Source: Albugo candida (lineage: Eukaryota; Oomycota; Peronosporomycetes; Albuginales). From it: 64,000 bases of DNA. The translations under genes were made by a program, and so were the position numbers. The notes beneath the pieces are model-generated. The model ran no database searches. It was not told the DNA's origin and saw only the letters and a program-made list of their open reading frames with translations. Shown piece by piece: positions 51,218-62,814 of the stretch. Every line of letters begins with the position of its first letter. Position 1 is the stretch's first letter. The stretch covers positions 1-64,000 of the forward strand of contig JBDOQK010000027.1 of the NCBI GenBank assembly GCA_040437565.1. Reading direction: 5' to 3'.

Positions 51218-51649
51218 ATGACCGTGTCACTTGTCCAAGCGCCAGTAAAATGTCGGGTTTCTTCCGTTTTAAACAAGGATCGAGCTCTGTATGGAGCGCA
51301 GAATATGCTGGGTGGGGATATTTCAAGCTGTTGGAACAGTGATCAAGGATCTCCACAAGCCATTATGCTAAATTTTCAACGACAAGTTCATACAGAGCAG
51401 CTACAATTAATTTTTCAAGGCGGTTTTGTCGGCCAGGATGCCTCTTTGTTTGTGAAGACCAAAGAAGAAACGATACAATGGAAAGAGTTGCAACACTTTG
51501 ATCCGGTTAATGATAACTCACTTCAGATATTTCCATGCAAAGCGAATCATGTAACAGCGTTGAAGATACTTTTCCGTAAGAGTAGCGATTTCTATGGACG
51601 TGTGATTGTGTATCAAATGGACGTTCAAGGCCACGAAGTAGACGAATAA
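51218..51649 (+). CDS. NR2C2AP: NR2C2AP (TRA16) homologue, F5/8 type C-like domain
   Basis: A single-exon, 143-residue protein that matches the small conserved NR2C2AP family: CRVSSVLNKDRALYGAQNML, CWNSDQGSPQAIMLNFQRQV, LQLIFQGGFVGQDASLF, DNSLQIFPCKAN and DFYGRVIVYQMDV. The family is a stand-alone discoidin-like fold; in mammals it associates with the nuclear receptor NR2C2, which an oomycete lacks, so its ancestral role is unknown. I chose Met 51218 (MTVSLVQAPVKCRVSS) because homology starts just after it; Met 51182 is in frame 12 codons upstream. It follows the kinase gene by only 73 nt on the same strand. Confidence 0.88.
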   Translation: MTVSLVQAPVKCRVSSVLNKDRALYGAQNMLGGDISSCWNSDQGSPQAIMLNFQRQVHTEQLQLIFQGGFVGQDASLFVKTKEETIQWKELQHFDPVNDNSLQIFPCKANHVTALKILFRKSSDFYGRVIVYQMDVQGHEVDE

Positions 51650-51795
51650 GTTCCTGGTCGTATGCGTATAGGTATTGCATGCCTTTCAAAGCACACATGT
51701 GACTCTTGTTATAAATATATCTGAAACAATAGTATCATTGTGAGATTACATGAACACAATATATGCAGACGGCTTCTGCAAAGTGCGTTTTCCTG

Positions 51796-52538
51796 TTACA
51801 GGCAATAATTTGCTCGATTCAGGCTGAATGCCCGATTTCTTCTGATATTCTCACAAATCGTCGTCACGGATAAATCGATTGCCTTCGCTTTCTTTGATGT
51901 CAGCGCTAAGAGAGAAATATCACGCACAAGTCTGGTGAGATCAGTAGTAATGTACCGATATCGCCCTGTGCTAAGAACACTGCGATTGCCTCGCTCGGGT
52001 CGACTCAACCGTCTCTGTGTCTGTTCCTTCTCATGCTTCATCTTTGCGTCCGCGACGGAGGTGTCATTATAATCCACTTCCTTATTCTTCCCGTACCGTT
52101 TATGTAATGAGACCGCTAGTTTTTCATCAATGAATTTTATGCAGGAATCGCATACGCGTACTTCCTCTTTGGCGGTATGCTTTATAGAGATTTCCTGATA
52201 CAAATTTAAGACTTAATTGTGTACGGATTCTTCAACACGTACTTTGTAGACGAATTTTGTAAAGTTATTGGAGCAAGAACCACATACAACGGCACCGCAC
52301 CGACGACAGTGGTGTTTTCTATTCCACAGAGAAAAGTCGAAGCGACATATCATACACTGCTGAACAGAAATGTCAGGAACCCATTGGCCATCGTTCTAGT
52401 AGCGTCGTAAAAGAGAAAGTGGAGTTCGTGAATTTTTAGTGACCATATATTTACTTAATTGTGAGACTGTACCATGTGCGTTCTCCACGAGCTCTCCAAG
52501 GGATCCTTTGCGCCAGTAATCGGTACTTGCTTCTCCAT
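51796..52538 (-). CDS. Small FYVE zinc-finger protein
   Basis: Exons 52473-52538, 52243-52395 and 51796-52194 splice in phase to 205 residues, starting MEKQVPITGAKDPLESSW. The FYVE finger is complete: WVPD (WxxD motif), CMIC, NRKHHCRRCGAVVCGSCS, and RVCDSC; the second intron (GTACGT...TATCAG) splits it. FYVE fingers bind PI3P on early endosomes. The C-terminal part is basic with YGKNKEVDY and a helix ending in LNRANYCL. It is close to the many small FYVE proteins of oomycetes. Convergent with NR2C2AP: the two stops are 146 nt apart. Confidence 0.85.
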
Positions 52539-52585
52539 GACACAAAAGCCTAATACTATGTAAAACGCCACATTTAATAAGGTTA

Positions 52586-53578
52586 TTAACCCTCCAATTT
52601 CGGTCGCTTGCTCATGTGGTCGTCGGAAGAGGCAGCTGTTTGGAATTGGCGATCTCCTGCATCTCCTAACCCGGGAAATGCGAGTCCATCCTCTGTGAGA
52701 CCATCATCAATCGATGCCACAATCACTTCCACCGATGGGTGCTTTTGAAGTAATTCCTGCAAGCCTGAATGCAACAATGTGAGAGCGCTCGATTTGGGTT
52801 GATACCGCTATACTTTCTGACCTTTAGCGGACGCAATTGCAGCCACGATTTTTATTTTGGCTATCCCCCAAATCTTTAAAATAGCTACAATGGCAATGAC
52901 TGTACTGGCTAGGATACAGGCTGCAAGTTTAGCGATTTGACTTTGTGGTAAATGCTCTCACCGGTGGATATAACAGGATCCAAAACAATCGCATACTCGT
53001 GTTTGCACTCCTTTGGTAACTTGTTGTAATATTGGACAGGCAAGAGAGAATGTTTGTTGCGATACATTCCTGATACATGTCATGGAGATGGAATTTGAGA
53101 ACTTGGTAAGAAACACTTCGTACCGATATGATGGACCACCGCGGTAGGAAGCAAATCAAGCATTGCATCTACCATACCTAATCCTGATCGGAGAATGGGG
53201 ATTATTGCTATGGACGCAGCCAATTCAGCTCCTTCGTGCTTCCCGAGAGGAGTCTAGACATTTCGATTTTTCAACTGTGCTTGCAGATAGCAATACAAGG
53301 TACCTTGACTGGTTTTGGCACAATTGGGAGGTCTTGGGTTGCTTCATATCTGTTTATAAGAATCCAAAGTTGACATTCGATTGCAGTAAGAAATTGTTCG
53401 AAGCGCACCCCAAATAGAAGGTCACTTCGCGTAAACAATGGCGAAACACAGTACTATCAGTTCGTTCATCGCGTAATTTTGTCAGTTTATGATGCAGGAC
53501 AGGATGACTCGCGACCCAGACTTTACATTCGGCAGGAAGATTGTATTTCGCATTATTCAAGAGAAGTTCTCCGACCAT
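52586..53578 (-). CDS. Uracil phosphoribosyltransferase (UPRT)
   Basis: UPRT converts uracil and PRPP to UMP in pyrimidine salvage. Six or so short exons can be followed: VWVASHPVLHHKLTKLRDER (exon 1, 53409-53578); YEATQDLPIVPKPVK; TPLGKHEGAELAASIAIIPI and LRSGLGMVDAMLDLLP (ending 53124); a HIGMYRNKH / QYYNKLPKE exon with the PRPP-loop region VLDPVIST; a VIAIVAILKIWG exon; and the last exon with EVIVASIDDGL and PGLGDAGDR. The five introns are 44-65 nt. The PRPP loop reads ISTAST after splicing (TA rather than the bacterial TG, as in some apicomplexan enzymes). The start at MVGELLLNN is the first in-frame Met. The fold is of the bacterial upp type. Confidence 0.88.
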
Positions 53579-53717
53579 AGTATTCAACTTTCCGATATCG
53601 TGCTAAGGCAGTTTGCCTAAAGGTGCGTGCAAACACTATCTGGAGACTAGAATGCATCCAATCGGAATCACTCATTGCGCGCTTTACCTCCAATTGGAGT
53701 ACGATATCATGTCTGAT

Positions 53718-55710
53718 TCACCATTCGGTCTCATGGTAATCTTTGAGGAATTTCCCGTACACAAGCTTACCAGAGCTGTAACCAACGAACACAGGGTCCA
53801 GGATACGTGCAGCAGCATCAACTTCATCGATTGGTGTCTGAAAGTTTGACACTTGTGCATACGTATGTGCTTTCTCCAGCGGATTTTCATCATTGATCCA
53901 TCTACCAGTTCGAGAAAATCAGACACTGTGAAGAATAGATAAGGAGAATATGACGTACCCCGTGTCAACAGAGTTCATATACACATATCGCTTTGCCAGA
54001 TCTTCGGAGCATGTCCGTGTCATCATATTAAGAGCTGCTTTGGCCATATTTGTGTGAGGATGAGTCGGTGTTTTATATCGATAAAATTTGCCTTCCATCG
54101 CACTAACGTTAACAATGAATTTATGACCATTGTGAGCGTTTGCGTCTTTTTCTAAAAGCGGTAGAAGACGATTGTTGATGATGAACGGAGTCAATGTATT
54201 GATTGCAAATACTTCAGCAACTTCCGGCGTAGAGATTTCCCCAAGTTTAAGCACCCAAGAATTACTCGACCGCAGATCGACTTGTTGGCCGTTTACATCA
54301 ACAACTCCTACTGGAAATGCGCTCGAGTCGGTACCGAATTTTTCATCACTTAACAGCAACGGAATTTGAGACTTTTCAGCAGAAAGCATTCGAAGAGTGC
54401 TCGTAGGTGATGATAGTGTGCCTTTTCCTTCTGGTGGTTCCGAGCAGGTGCTGAGATCAGATGATGAAGGAATCGCTCGAGTAGCGCATTGTGCGGCTTC
54501 AAATGCTTCTTGATCATGCAGGAGTAATTGGATTGCTTCATTCGTGTCCTTTAAGGGCACGCATTCGGTGTCGATTAAATGCTGATAATATTTTGGAGGT
54601 CTTCGAATCGTTTGACAAGCATTATGAACAATGATGTCCAAGCGATGATAGCTAAAAGGATTGAGAAATGTCACTCAATGAAAAATTCGGAAATAAGTGG
54701 GATACGCACTGCTCGCGGATATTGGCTACAAATTCTTCCAAATGCACAAGATCTCGAAAATCTAGTCCATAGATTTGCAAACGACCTCGAAATGTGTCAA
54801 ATGACGGATGTCCTGTGAAGCGAATGGCAGCATTTTTGGGAAAACGGGTGGTTACAATCACAAATGCTCCAGCTTCAAGCAACTTTATCACAACTTGGAA
54901 GCCGATTTTGACTCGACCACCAGTAACTAATGCGACTTTGCCTTGAAGATTGCACGTCTGAAATCGTTTCTCAAAGTTCAACTCCGCACAAGCTGATGAT
55001 GACAGAATGAATCATAAGTACTCTATCAAAAGGTTGTGCGATAATGTGAACGCACATGGACAAAGTTGATCATAAAATGAATGAATCTGATCGAAACGGC
55101 TTTTACACGTGTAACATGAGCGGAAATTCTGCAGCTCCAAACCGCGACGATCATCATTGACTGCATCGATCGATTTCATCGTCTCCGTAGACGAAGCAAC
55201 TCCATCGGCAATTAGAGGCATTGTATGTGAAACATTGTCGTTCGCTTGCAGCAACTTTTGCAAGTTTTCCATCCGTTCACGTCGTAACGCAGTCGTATTG
55301 ATATACTTTTGGTCAAGCATCTTTTTCTTCTTGACTCGTGCTCGTTTTTCCTCGCGTAATTGTTTGTCTTGGAGGTACTTTTTTCTCGACATTCCACCAA
55401 ATTTGCGCTTCTCCAGAAAATCTGTCAATGGTACGAAAGCCTTTCGCGCTGATCGAAGTTGTGGGTGTTGCAGTAATGTTACATTCTCACCCAACTGTAA
55501 AAGAACCTGTACAGAAAGAGATTGGATGGATTGATATACAGCGAGATGAAAAAGTCTTACTTTATTGAAGATTTCTAGCTCTTTGTGTGAGAATGGAAGT
55601 GGATTGGTGGTGGAGGATGGTGAAGGTTCGGGGCATGGTTCTACTGCGATTTGTTCAGGCAAGCTGGAAGTAGATGGAAGTGTGTCTTCCTCGCTGTAGC
55701 CATCCAGCAT
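53718..55710 (-). CDS. Atypical short-chain dehydrogenase with N-terminal Cys module
   Basis: One gene, starting MLDGYSEEDTLPSTSSL at 55710. The N-terminal ~200 residues are charged, with a KRARVKKKKML basic segment and then CYTCKSRFDQIHSFYDQLC; a GTGCGT...CATCAG intron links this to CAELNFEKRF, completing a CxxC...CPxC module that is fused to the SDR fold. The Rossmann motif is TGGRVKIGF, followed by VTTRFP, YGLDFRD and HNACQT (NAG-like). The usual catalytic Tyr-x3-Lys reads TNMAK within HPHTNMAKAALNM, so the Tyr is replaced. A further intron gives VDTG then WINDENPLEKA, and the frame ends in KDYHETEW. A 54-nt GTAAGA...TGTACAG segment at ~55510-55563 is probably an intron although it is also open in frame. 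Conserved relatives of this fusion are expected across eukaryotes; substrate unknown. Confidence 0.8.
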
Positions 55711-55963
55711 ACGTCACCAGCGATTTGAGTGTACAGTAAACTTGCGCTTAAGTATGTGTGAAATAAAGCGACAAAAAAAATGAGCTTCTCGAGGTTGAGT
55801 AATAATTCGTTTATTTTGTATGATATAATCGATTCACATAACTTTCCTCGCATTAAAATAGTTCTGACGAATAAGTGCATCATAAGAATAGAAGCTCTTG
55901 TACTGATTACTTGATGAATGAAGGTTACTATTGTATATCGCTCATTGAATACTTGATGAAAAA

Positions 55964-57638
55964 CTAATCGACTTTATCAGAAATGCCGACTGAATTGATT
56001 TTTCCATCTTGGAATGTTGCACGGAGCCTTTGCTTTTGGATGAATGTCACCAAAATGTATACATTGACACAGAAGAATAACAGTCCGGCCATCCATAGGT
56101 GCAAAAAAGTATTTGCACCTTTCATCTCCAAATAGTACGCCCAATACAACCAATGCAACTGAATTAGGCGAAATTTCAGTATACAATACCCTTTTGCTTG
56201 ACGCCTACCTCTGCGCCCAGCCAAATGAGTATGAGCCACGATCCTCTCCATAAAAGTGATAATTTCGAATATGGGAGAATGAGCGGGAGAAACGCCGTAT
56301 ACCACAAGAAATACTGCAAGAATTCGTATCAGCATCAAAATATGTGGTCTTCATCAAAGTTAAAATTACCTGCGCGGTGCATACTTTGTTGAAAATGACA
56401 AATACATATGTCAATAAAAACAATGAAAAGCATAAATCGCGCCCAAAGCGAATCGAAATTACGATTATGGTGAGCATTTGCGGCACAAATGCCAGCAAAC
56501 CCAGTCCGACACCTGCGGAAGTATTGTACCTATCGCCAACGTATCAGTAACTCGGACGAGCATGTAATGCCGAGTACCTTAAATAAAGATCGTAAAAGTA
56601 AACTGAGAAGTTGTGCCGATTATCTGTTCTTATCAGATGATATAAATACGTCTCATAGAGAAATGGATAGCCATATCTGCCAAAAGCAAGAAGGATCATA
56701 TCCGATAGCATTGACGTGGAGCAGTACCAACATTTGATAAAACAAAATTAATAGTGCCATAAAAGTGAGCCCGCTAATGATGCCGAATTTGAAGCGGTTC
56801 CAATTTATCCAACGTAGTGGTTTGCCCCAGCGAGTATTTGACGTGATTACAGGTCGAGAGGTTACATCATAAATTCTATCGAGGCACTGATTGATAGAAC
56901 CTCAGTGATATACTGAAGGATGAATGAAATGTATAATTACCATAAGCAAGGCCAATGTATAGACAATTGGATAAATCTTGAAGTGCACTGCAAAACCAAA
57001 GCTAGCCGACCTCTTAGTTTACCGAATGATAAATTACTGTAAAGCTTACAAAATGGCAGCAATCCATGTTCGTTTCGTCACTAAAAAATATATCGTGGCC
57101 ATGACTAACATCACCACAATGACATCTGCATTTCCTCGTGTCGAGATGTTGATGGAAAAAGGATGAAATAGCCATATACACGTATACTTTATGGCTTCTA
57201 CTTGTTTCGAATGAAAAATGCGAGTATAACTCTGTAAAGTGCGAGAGTATGTTACCGCTAGTATTTAGTCCCTGGAGTCTCAATATTTTCATAAGCAAAA
57301 GGCCAACGATTATATCACCAATCGCAAAGAAGATTTTGCCACAAAGCGGACTGATAACGACATTCATTGTCAATAAGTACGCTCTAACAGTATTCGGTCA
57401 ATAACGGAAGCTATACCATGCATGGATTGGCCTACAGTATTGGTGTGTAGCGATACGTTGTGCGGTCAAATGGCGATTGAAAGCCATCCACGACGAGCCT
57501 AGAAGCATCCGTGTACACATCATAGTCCACATCAGTGTATTTTACACTCATTGTAGCATCCTGATAGCTTCCAAATAAAATTAGTAACACGCGAGGCAGC
57601 ATGGCCGCACATGATACGGTCCATGCGTTCCACGTCAT
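55964..57638 (-). CDS. PIGM: PIG-M, GPI mannosyltransferase 1
   Basis: PIG-M adds the first mannose to the GPI anchor precursor on the lumenal side of the ER. About nine exons with 45-65-nt introns rebuild a multi-pass protein: [36 protein letters not shown] with the catalytic-type DxD-like [14 protein letters not shown] then [66 protein letters not shown] then [36 protein letters not shown] then [16 protein letters not shown]; and [18 protein letters not shown]. All blocks lie in family order. The C-terminus ends in a charged tail (GISDKVD). Exon limits in the middle are approximate. It is 253 nt downstream-facing from the SDR start. Confidence 0.9.
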
Positions 57639-59354
57639 TGTGCCATTTTACCGGTTCAGTCACGGTACTGATACAGAATTGCAATTTACAGAACTGGTGC
57701 TACTTGACACTAATTTCTACTAAGAAGTCTAAANNNNNNNNNNNNNNNNNNNNNNNNNNNNNNNNNNNNNNNNNNNNNNNNNNNNNNNNNNNNNNNNNNN
57801 NNNNNNNNNNNNNNNNNNNNNNNNNNNNNNNNNAATTTACACAACTTGTGCCACTTGACACTTGTTTCTTGCAAGAAGTCTAAAAATCGGTGTACTCTTG
57901 TGATTTTTAAGACTCTCTTCGCGAGCAATGATTCAATGTATTATTTTAAATTGTCACTTCTAGTTGCGACTCTGGTGGCAATTGACTATAATGCTTAGGG
58001 ATCTGCATGATCATGCATGATTCCTCATCAAAAGGATGATGTAGATGATTACCCGACTAGTAATGCTGATATTTAACGCTACTAGGCGGTGCATTTGCTA
58101 ATAATTCCAGTGTAGTTGTCTTTATCACAAAGGCGACACGGAAACAGTGTCAAACGAAGCAGCCACATCGAAAGTACGATGTACCTAATGCGAGTAATGC
58201 AGTTGATCGGCTGTGGTGACTGCGTTGGAGTACGAGCCTTTCTCGCGCTCTTGCAACAAATGTTCATATTGTTGTAGTATGACTTTTACAGCACCATTTC
58301 ACATGAAGTAGGTCACAGCTCTAGTCTCGTTTTAGCTCCAAAAAGAATTTTCTGACCAGCGCTAGCGAGTAAGAAAGCAGCGATGTATAATCGAATACTA
58401 TTGCACGATATAGGTCAATCATTTCAATAAAATCCTATAAAATTGTTGCTACCAACCATATGTAAGCTTATGATTCAATATCTCCAATCAGATGGTCCCC
58501 AAAACGTCATATTTAATAGGCGCATAGGCCGAGTGTACGTTCCTCTTGGAATTGATAGGAGTCAAATGCTATAACTGACTGGAAGACCTTCCTATCTTTA
58601 TGTTTGATAACAATCAATCGAGTCGATACTTGCTGCGGCTAACTCATGTCCGAAGGAGCAAACGTTGCTGATACCCTGCCTTGGTATCTCCTGCGACAAT
58701 CACCCCTATTGCGATACAGATTCTTCATCAGAAAGACGCATCAGGCTGCTTCCATTCATTGATATCAAACGATCCACAATTCATATCGTAAGACAAAGTT
58801 CGGCATCCATTTTGACTGATCGGAAGTATGAAATTCCAATAAGCAAATACGCAATGTTGGTGTATTATCTCAGCGAGTGAAGCCTTGTATTCTGGTATTC
58901 GTAGGTATATTAACCGGCGAAGAAGCGCTTGCAAATATCTCTGGCGGACGAACATGATAACAACGCCGTAAGCTGGTGAATATGTAGGGTAGCTTCAGTT
59001 TTCTACGATTATATCCATTTCTTTCGTCTCTCCACATTTAATCGTTGTCGATATCTCAGGTCGCATTCTATGTCTGAACACCAACCGTTCGGTCGTTATC
59101 AATAGCCACTGTATCGATTTCCACATAATAGCGGTTGTGTATAATTGACCAATCATGTGTAGTACATCGATACTGGCTTTCTAGTTTAGGATTCGATAAG
59201 GTATGCACCGTTGTTCATCAAACGCAAGGCTGCTACGCATCTTGTGCAAGTTTCATTTAATTAAATAGAATCTCGCTCATCAGTGGCACTATTTCCGCTC
59301 CTTTTAAACCATTCCTTCTTTTCCGGACAAGGCCACACTCAAATACTTTTGATC
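57639..59354. other. Intergenic, 1.7 kb, nothing recognised
   Basis: Apart from the gap and its imperfect repeat, I see no gene, RNA or repeat. Confidence 0.5.
57683..57884. repeat. ~51-bp imperfect duplicate around the gap 57734-57833
   Basis: 57683-57733 and 57834-57884 align over their whole length but differ at about ten positions. Unlike the other gaps, the copies are not identical. Confidence 0.7.
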
Positions 59355-60332
59355 ATGGGCTCCTACTTGACGCTTATCAACAACACTGAAGTCACGTATG
59401 AGTGTAAAGTCGGCATTCATGAGTCCGCTTTGAAAAAAGCTTTGCTAGGTGCTACTTTTGCAGGCGCGGGCATCGCAACGCTTAGTCTTCCGGCAATTTT
59501 TGTGTCAGCCTTTGCCGCTACCTTCCTTTTCTCTTCAAGCGGACTCGCGGGTATGGTCACTCGCATGCTGTTTTGGGCCACGATTGCTGGAAGCGGACTA
59601 GTAGGTCTACAATTGACAGGTGTCTTTGGACCAAATCATCAACTGAAGTCAATGCGAATGACGCTGCAACAGTTTGACTATTTCAACGAATCGATCGTAT
59701 CCGTTTTGAACGACGATTTAGAGAGGAAAAAGTTTTTTGCCATCAAATCTGGTGAGTCGCATCAATACGAAAAGATGACACTGGGATTAGTTCGTCAAGC
59801 GACTTGCGTGCGGAATGTTTACATATCAAATGTTTCGATTGGCATGCAAGTGCTGCTTGTCAAACCGATGTGGACTAGCGTGATACCGAATGAAAATCGA
59901 AATTACGATCTCAAAGCCGCAATGGTGAAGAACGGTATTTCGTACTACATGGTGAATTCCGCTAAATTCATGGAATATGAAAATAAGACTTTCTCGGCAC
60001 AATCAATCCTTTCGCTGAATGCGAGTCAACTTATGAGAATCAATGATGCGAATACCCCAAGCCCAGGCTCGACGTCAACTCCAACAGCAAATCCTCCGGC
60101 TTTGAATAATCTTCAGCCTATTATTCCGCTTCCAGTTTCCAATCAAGAACACAACAATAGCGTACTTTCTGGAAGCATCCCCAATCTTGATTCGACTAAG
60201 CCTCAGTACGCACCCATTGCGCTTGCAATGGCTCCTACCGCTAATACTAGTGGAAACAATGGACACGCTATATCTTCGAGGTCGAGATCTATCCAACCTC
60301 CAGCGCAAAATATCTATTCACTTTTGTCGTAA
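59355..60332 (+). CDS. Conserved-looking orphan membrane protein with Pro/Ser tail
   Basis: A single-exon protein of 325 residues. I chose Met 59355 (MGSYLTLINNTEVTYECKVG), which carries a Gly-2 N-myristoylation-like start; the frame is open from 59283. Two hydrophobic helices follow (GAGIATLSLPAIFVSAFAAT and MLFWATIAGSGLVGLQLTG), then a soluble beta-rich region (QQFDYFNESIVSVLNDDLER, VRNVYISNVSIGMQVLLVKP, YDLKAAMVKNGISYYMVNSA) and a low-complexity Pro/Ser/Thr/Asn tail from about residue 230. I do not recognise a named domain; the style fits the oomycete-specific orphan families. Function unknown. Confidence 0.7.
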   Translation: MGSYLTLINNTEVTYECKVGIHESALKKALLGATFAGAGIATLSLPAIFVSAFAATFLFSSSGLAGMVTRMLFWATIAGSGLVGLQLTGVFGPNHQLKSMRMTLQQFDYFNESIVSVLNDDLERKKFFAIKSGESHQYEKMTLGLVRQATCVRNVYISNVSIGMQVLLVKPMWTSVIPNENRNYDLKAAMVKNGISYYMVNSAKFMEYENKTFSAQSILSLNASQLMRINDANTPSPGSTSTPTANPPALNNLQPIIPLPVSNQEHNNSVLSGSIPNLDSTKPQYAPIALAMAPTANTSGNNGHAISSRSRSIQPPAQNIYSLLS

Positions 60333-62814
60333 TTCCAATAAGCTGCCCATTTCTCCAATCAATGGTATCACTCGGCTACATATCACGTAGGCTTTTTTAT
60401 GATGTCGGCAAGTCCATCAGGAATAGAGCTCTCCCTTTGACGTGAACCTTGCATAAGAATATATTTTTATGAGCCTGAAGTATTTACTCGCAGATGGTAT
60501 TTTAAATACTTTCGACAATGCTAGACAAGCTGTTTGCAATTGCTGGTGAGAAACTTAGAGCCTTCGCTTGCTTAGACCATTTCGTCCGTTCTATTATATG
60601 TAAAAGAGTATAAGATTCATAGGACTGGTGTAAGCTCTAAAGCGTAAGTTATCCACTCTTGGATGAGCAATGAAACGAAGAGCTGACTTGTCCGGAGCTG
60701 AAGGTCCCATTCAGTTGCGCCTCGAAATAGAAGCTGGGAGATAATTGCTGACTACAGACTCGATATATAAAAACGGTATCTTATCAAGTTTTTGGAAGGT
60801 GATTAGCTGTGATCAGAGCGCACGATTCACTGTCATGTATCTGATATCCGCTTCATTCAACAGCCGAATGGATCTTCGGATGAGCATAAACACGCTTTAG
60901 ACTGTCATAATCTCGATGAGTGCATCAGGCCGCGTGGAGTTTTTTGCGACTAAAGCAGCATTTTTAACTTGACGCAATGACTTAGTGTCGTATTGATCTT
61001 TTTGTTTGACTAGATAGGAAATGCGTACGTTGAAGCTTTAACAAACATGTTAATAACCTTGACTTTACGCGACCGCTCTTGTCACTTTCCCACTGATTTC
61101 GCCTCAATCTTGAGATCATATCATTTTAAGTGCTGCCAAACCATCAAAATATACACGCTACATGGATCAAGTTCATTGTATGAATATAGTTGCTATAGTA
61201 TCCTACTGGTCTATGACCCCTTTCTGTTTTAATTGCAAACACGAGCTTTCGAAGAGCAGGTATCTTGTACTGGCAGAAGTGATTTATGTTCTTGAAATTA
61301 CTTGGTTAGGAAGTGTGTTTGCTCATTCAAGAGCACTATTAATCAGAAATAGACGTCAAAATCGTTCGATGCAAGTCCGATAAGCTTACGAAATAATGTA
61401 TTGGAATCTCGGCTCAGTTGTGACATTCTCTTTTCGAAATGTGTGAATGTAGTCGTTTCGTCAGTACCGCACTACCGCACTACCGCATGAAGTCTCTTAC
61501 TCGTACTGGGGTTGAAGAACCTTGACTTATATAACGCAGCTACCCACAACTGCAAAGGGGGTGAAGTATGAAACTTGGCGTGAGTTGTCATGCTACAAGG
61601 TCGTACTGAAATTCTACGTTATGTATCAGTGACATTGCATCACCATTATCATAAGAGGTCCTACGTCATAACTCATTCAAACGAGAATGAATTTCGACAC
61701 ATTGAGTCTGGTCAATCGGGCGCTCAGTTTGTACGATGTATACCACGCATTTGGTTCTGACGATACGATAGCCGTGTCACTCGTGGCGAGCCATTATTGG
61801 GATGTCAGAACCACTCACTCAATCAATTGGCGTTTATTTGGGATAGATTTCATAAGCTATGTAGCCAGAGCAAAAATGTACAGTCGATATTTGTGGCATC
61901 ATCGAATCATATTTTAAAATAAATTGCTGATCAGGCCCCAATGGTCGTCGATTCAAAATCAAGTTTCGATGACTAGATTCTTTTCACTGAAAGGCACTGA
62001 CCATATTGTCAATTTGCATAGAGACCAATCTGGAAGACCAGCTTATATTTTCTCGCTTCTATGAAGCACCTGATGAGTAAGGTATTACCGTTGACGTATC
62101 TAGTTAGGATCCGCTTACGTCTCTAACGTATCGGGTTCGGGACTGGGCTGATATCTTTCCAGATTTTACGTAAGGAGAGAACATGAAAAAAATACACGTA
62201 CTTTACGTCGGAACAGGAAAGATCAAGCAATTGACGAAGCTGTCGTCCGGATTGCTCTGTGGAAGATTTGTTGAAGACAAATAACGACGAAGACCGAACA
62301 GCACCGGACAATTTACGCTTATCTGAGCAAAATGGCAATACCAGAGTATTAGAGTGTTTACTTTCTGAAGTATAAACTAGCACTAGGCTATACATCCTCA
62401 ACAACTTGCTAACCAGTTCAACACTTTCTGATTGACCAGCTCTTTCGTATACAGTGCAAGACACTTATAACTAGCACGTTTACTCGGTAGACAAGATTTC
62501 TTTCTCTTCCCAGAAATGATCTAACGTAGAAAAAAGAATTCCATCATATTAAAGAAACATACGCTACAGTGTAAGATAATGGAAGCCAATTCTTCGTAAC
62601 TTTGTTTTTTGTTGGACTAGTAGGGCTTCGAAATACGGCTAAATTCGGCCAGTTTCTATGGGACGAGCGATATTTGGCCGCCCGAAAATCAATGCTTATA
62701 CAGGAAAACCTGTGTAACATAATACTATTGGGACCGACCTTTTTTAATTAAGTATGTATGACAAGTTATCAATTATGAAACAATCTCCGAAAGTATGGTC
62801 TTGTTAGTGTGGTA
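60333..62814. other. Intergenic, 2.5 kb, nothing recognised
   Basis: No supported gene. A small direct repeat, CCGCACTA three times in part, lies at about 61468-61490. Confidence 0.5.

Noticed and set aside
53124-53253. Defective UPRT PRPP loop because of TA instead of TG
   Set aside because: Some bona fide apicomplexan-type UPRTs have TA at this position, and the rest of the enzyme is intact.
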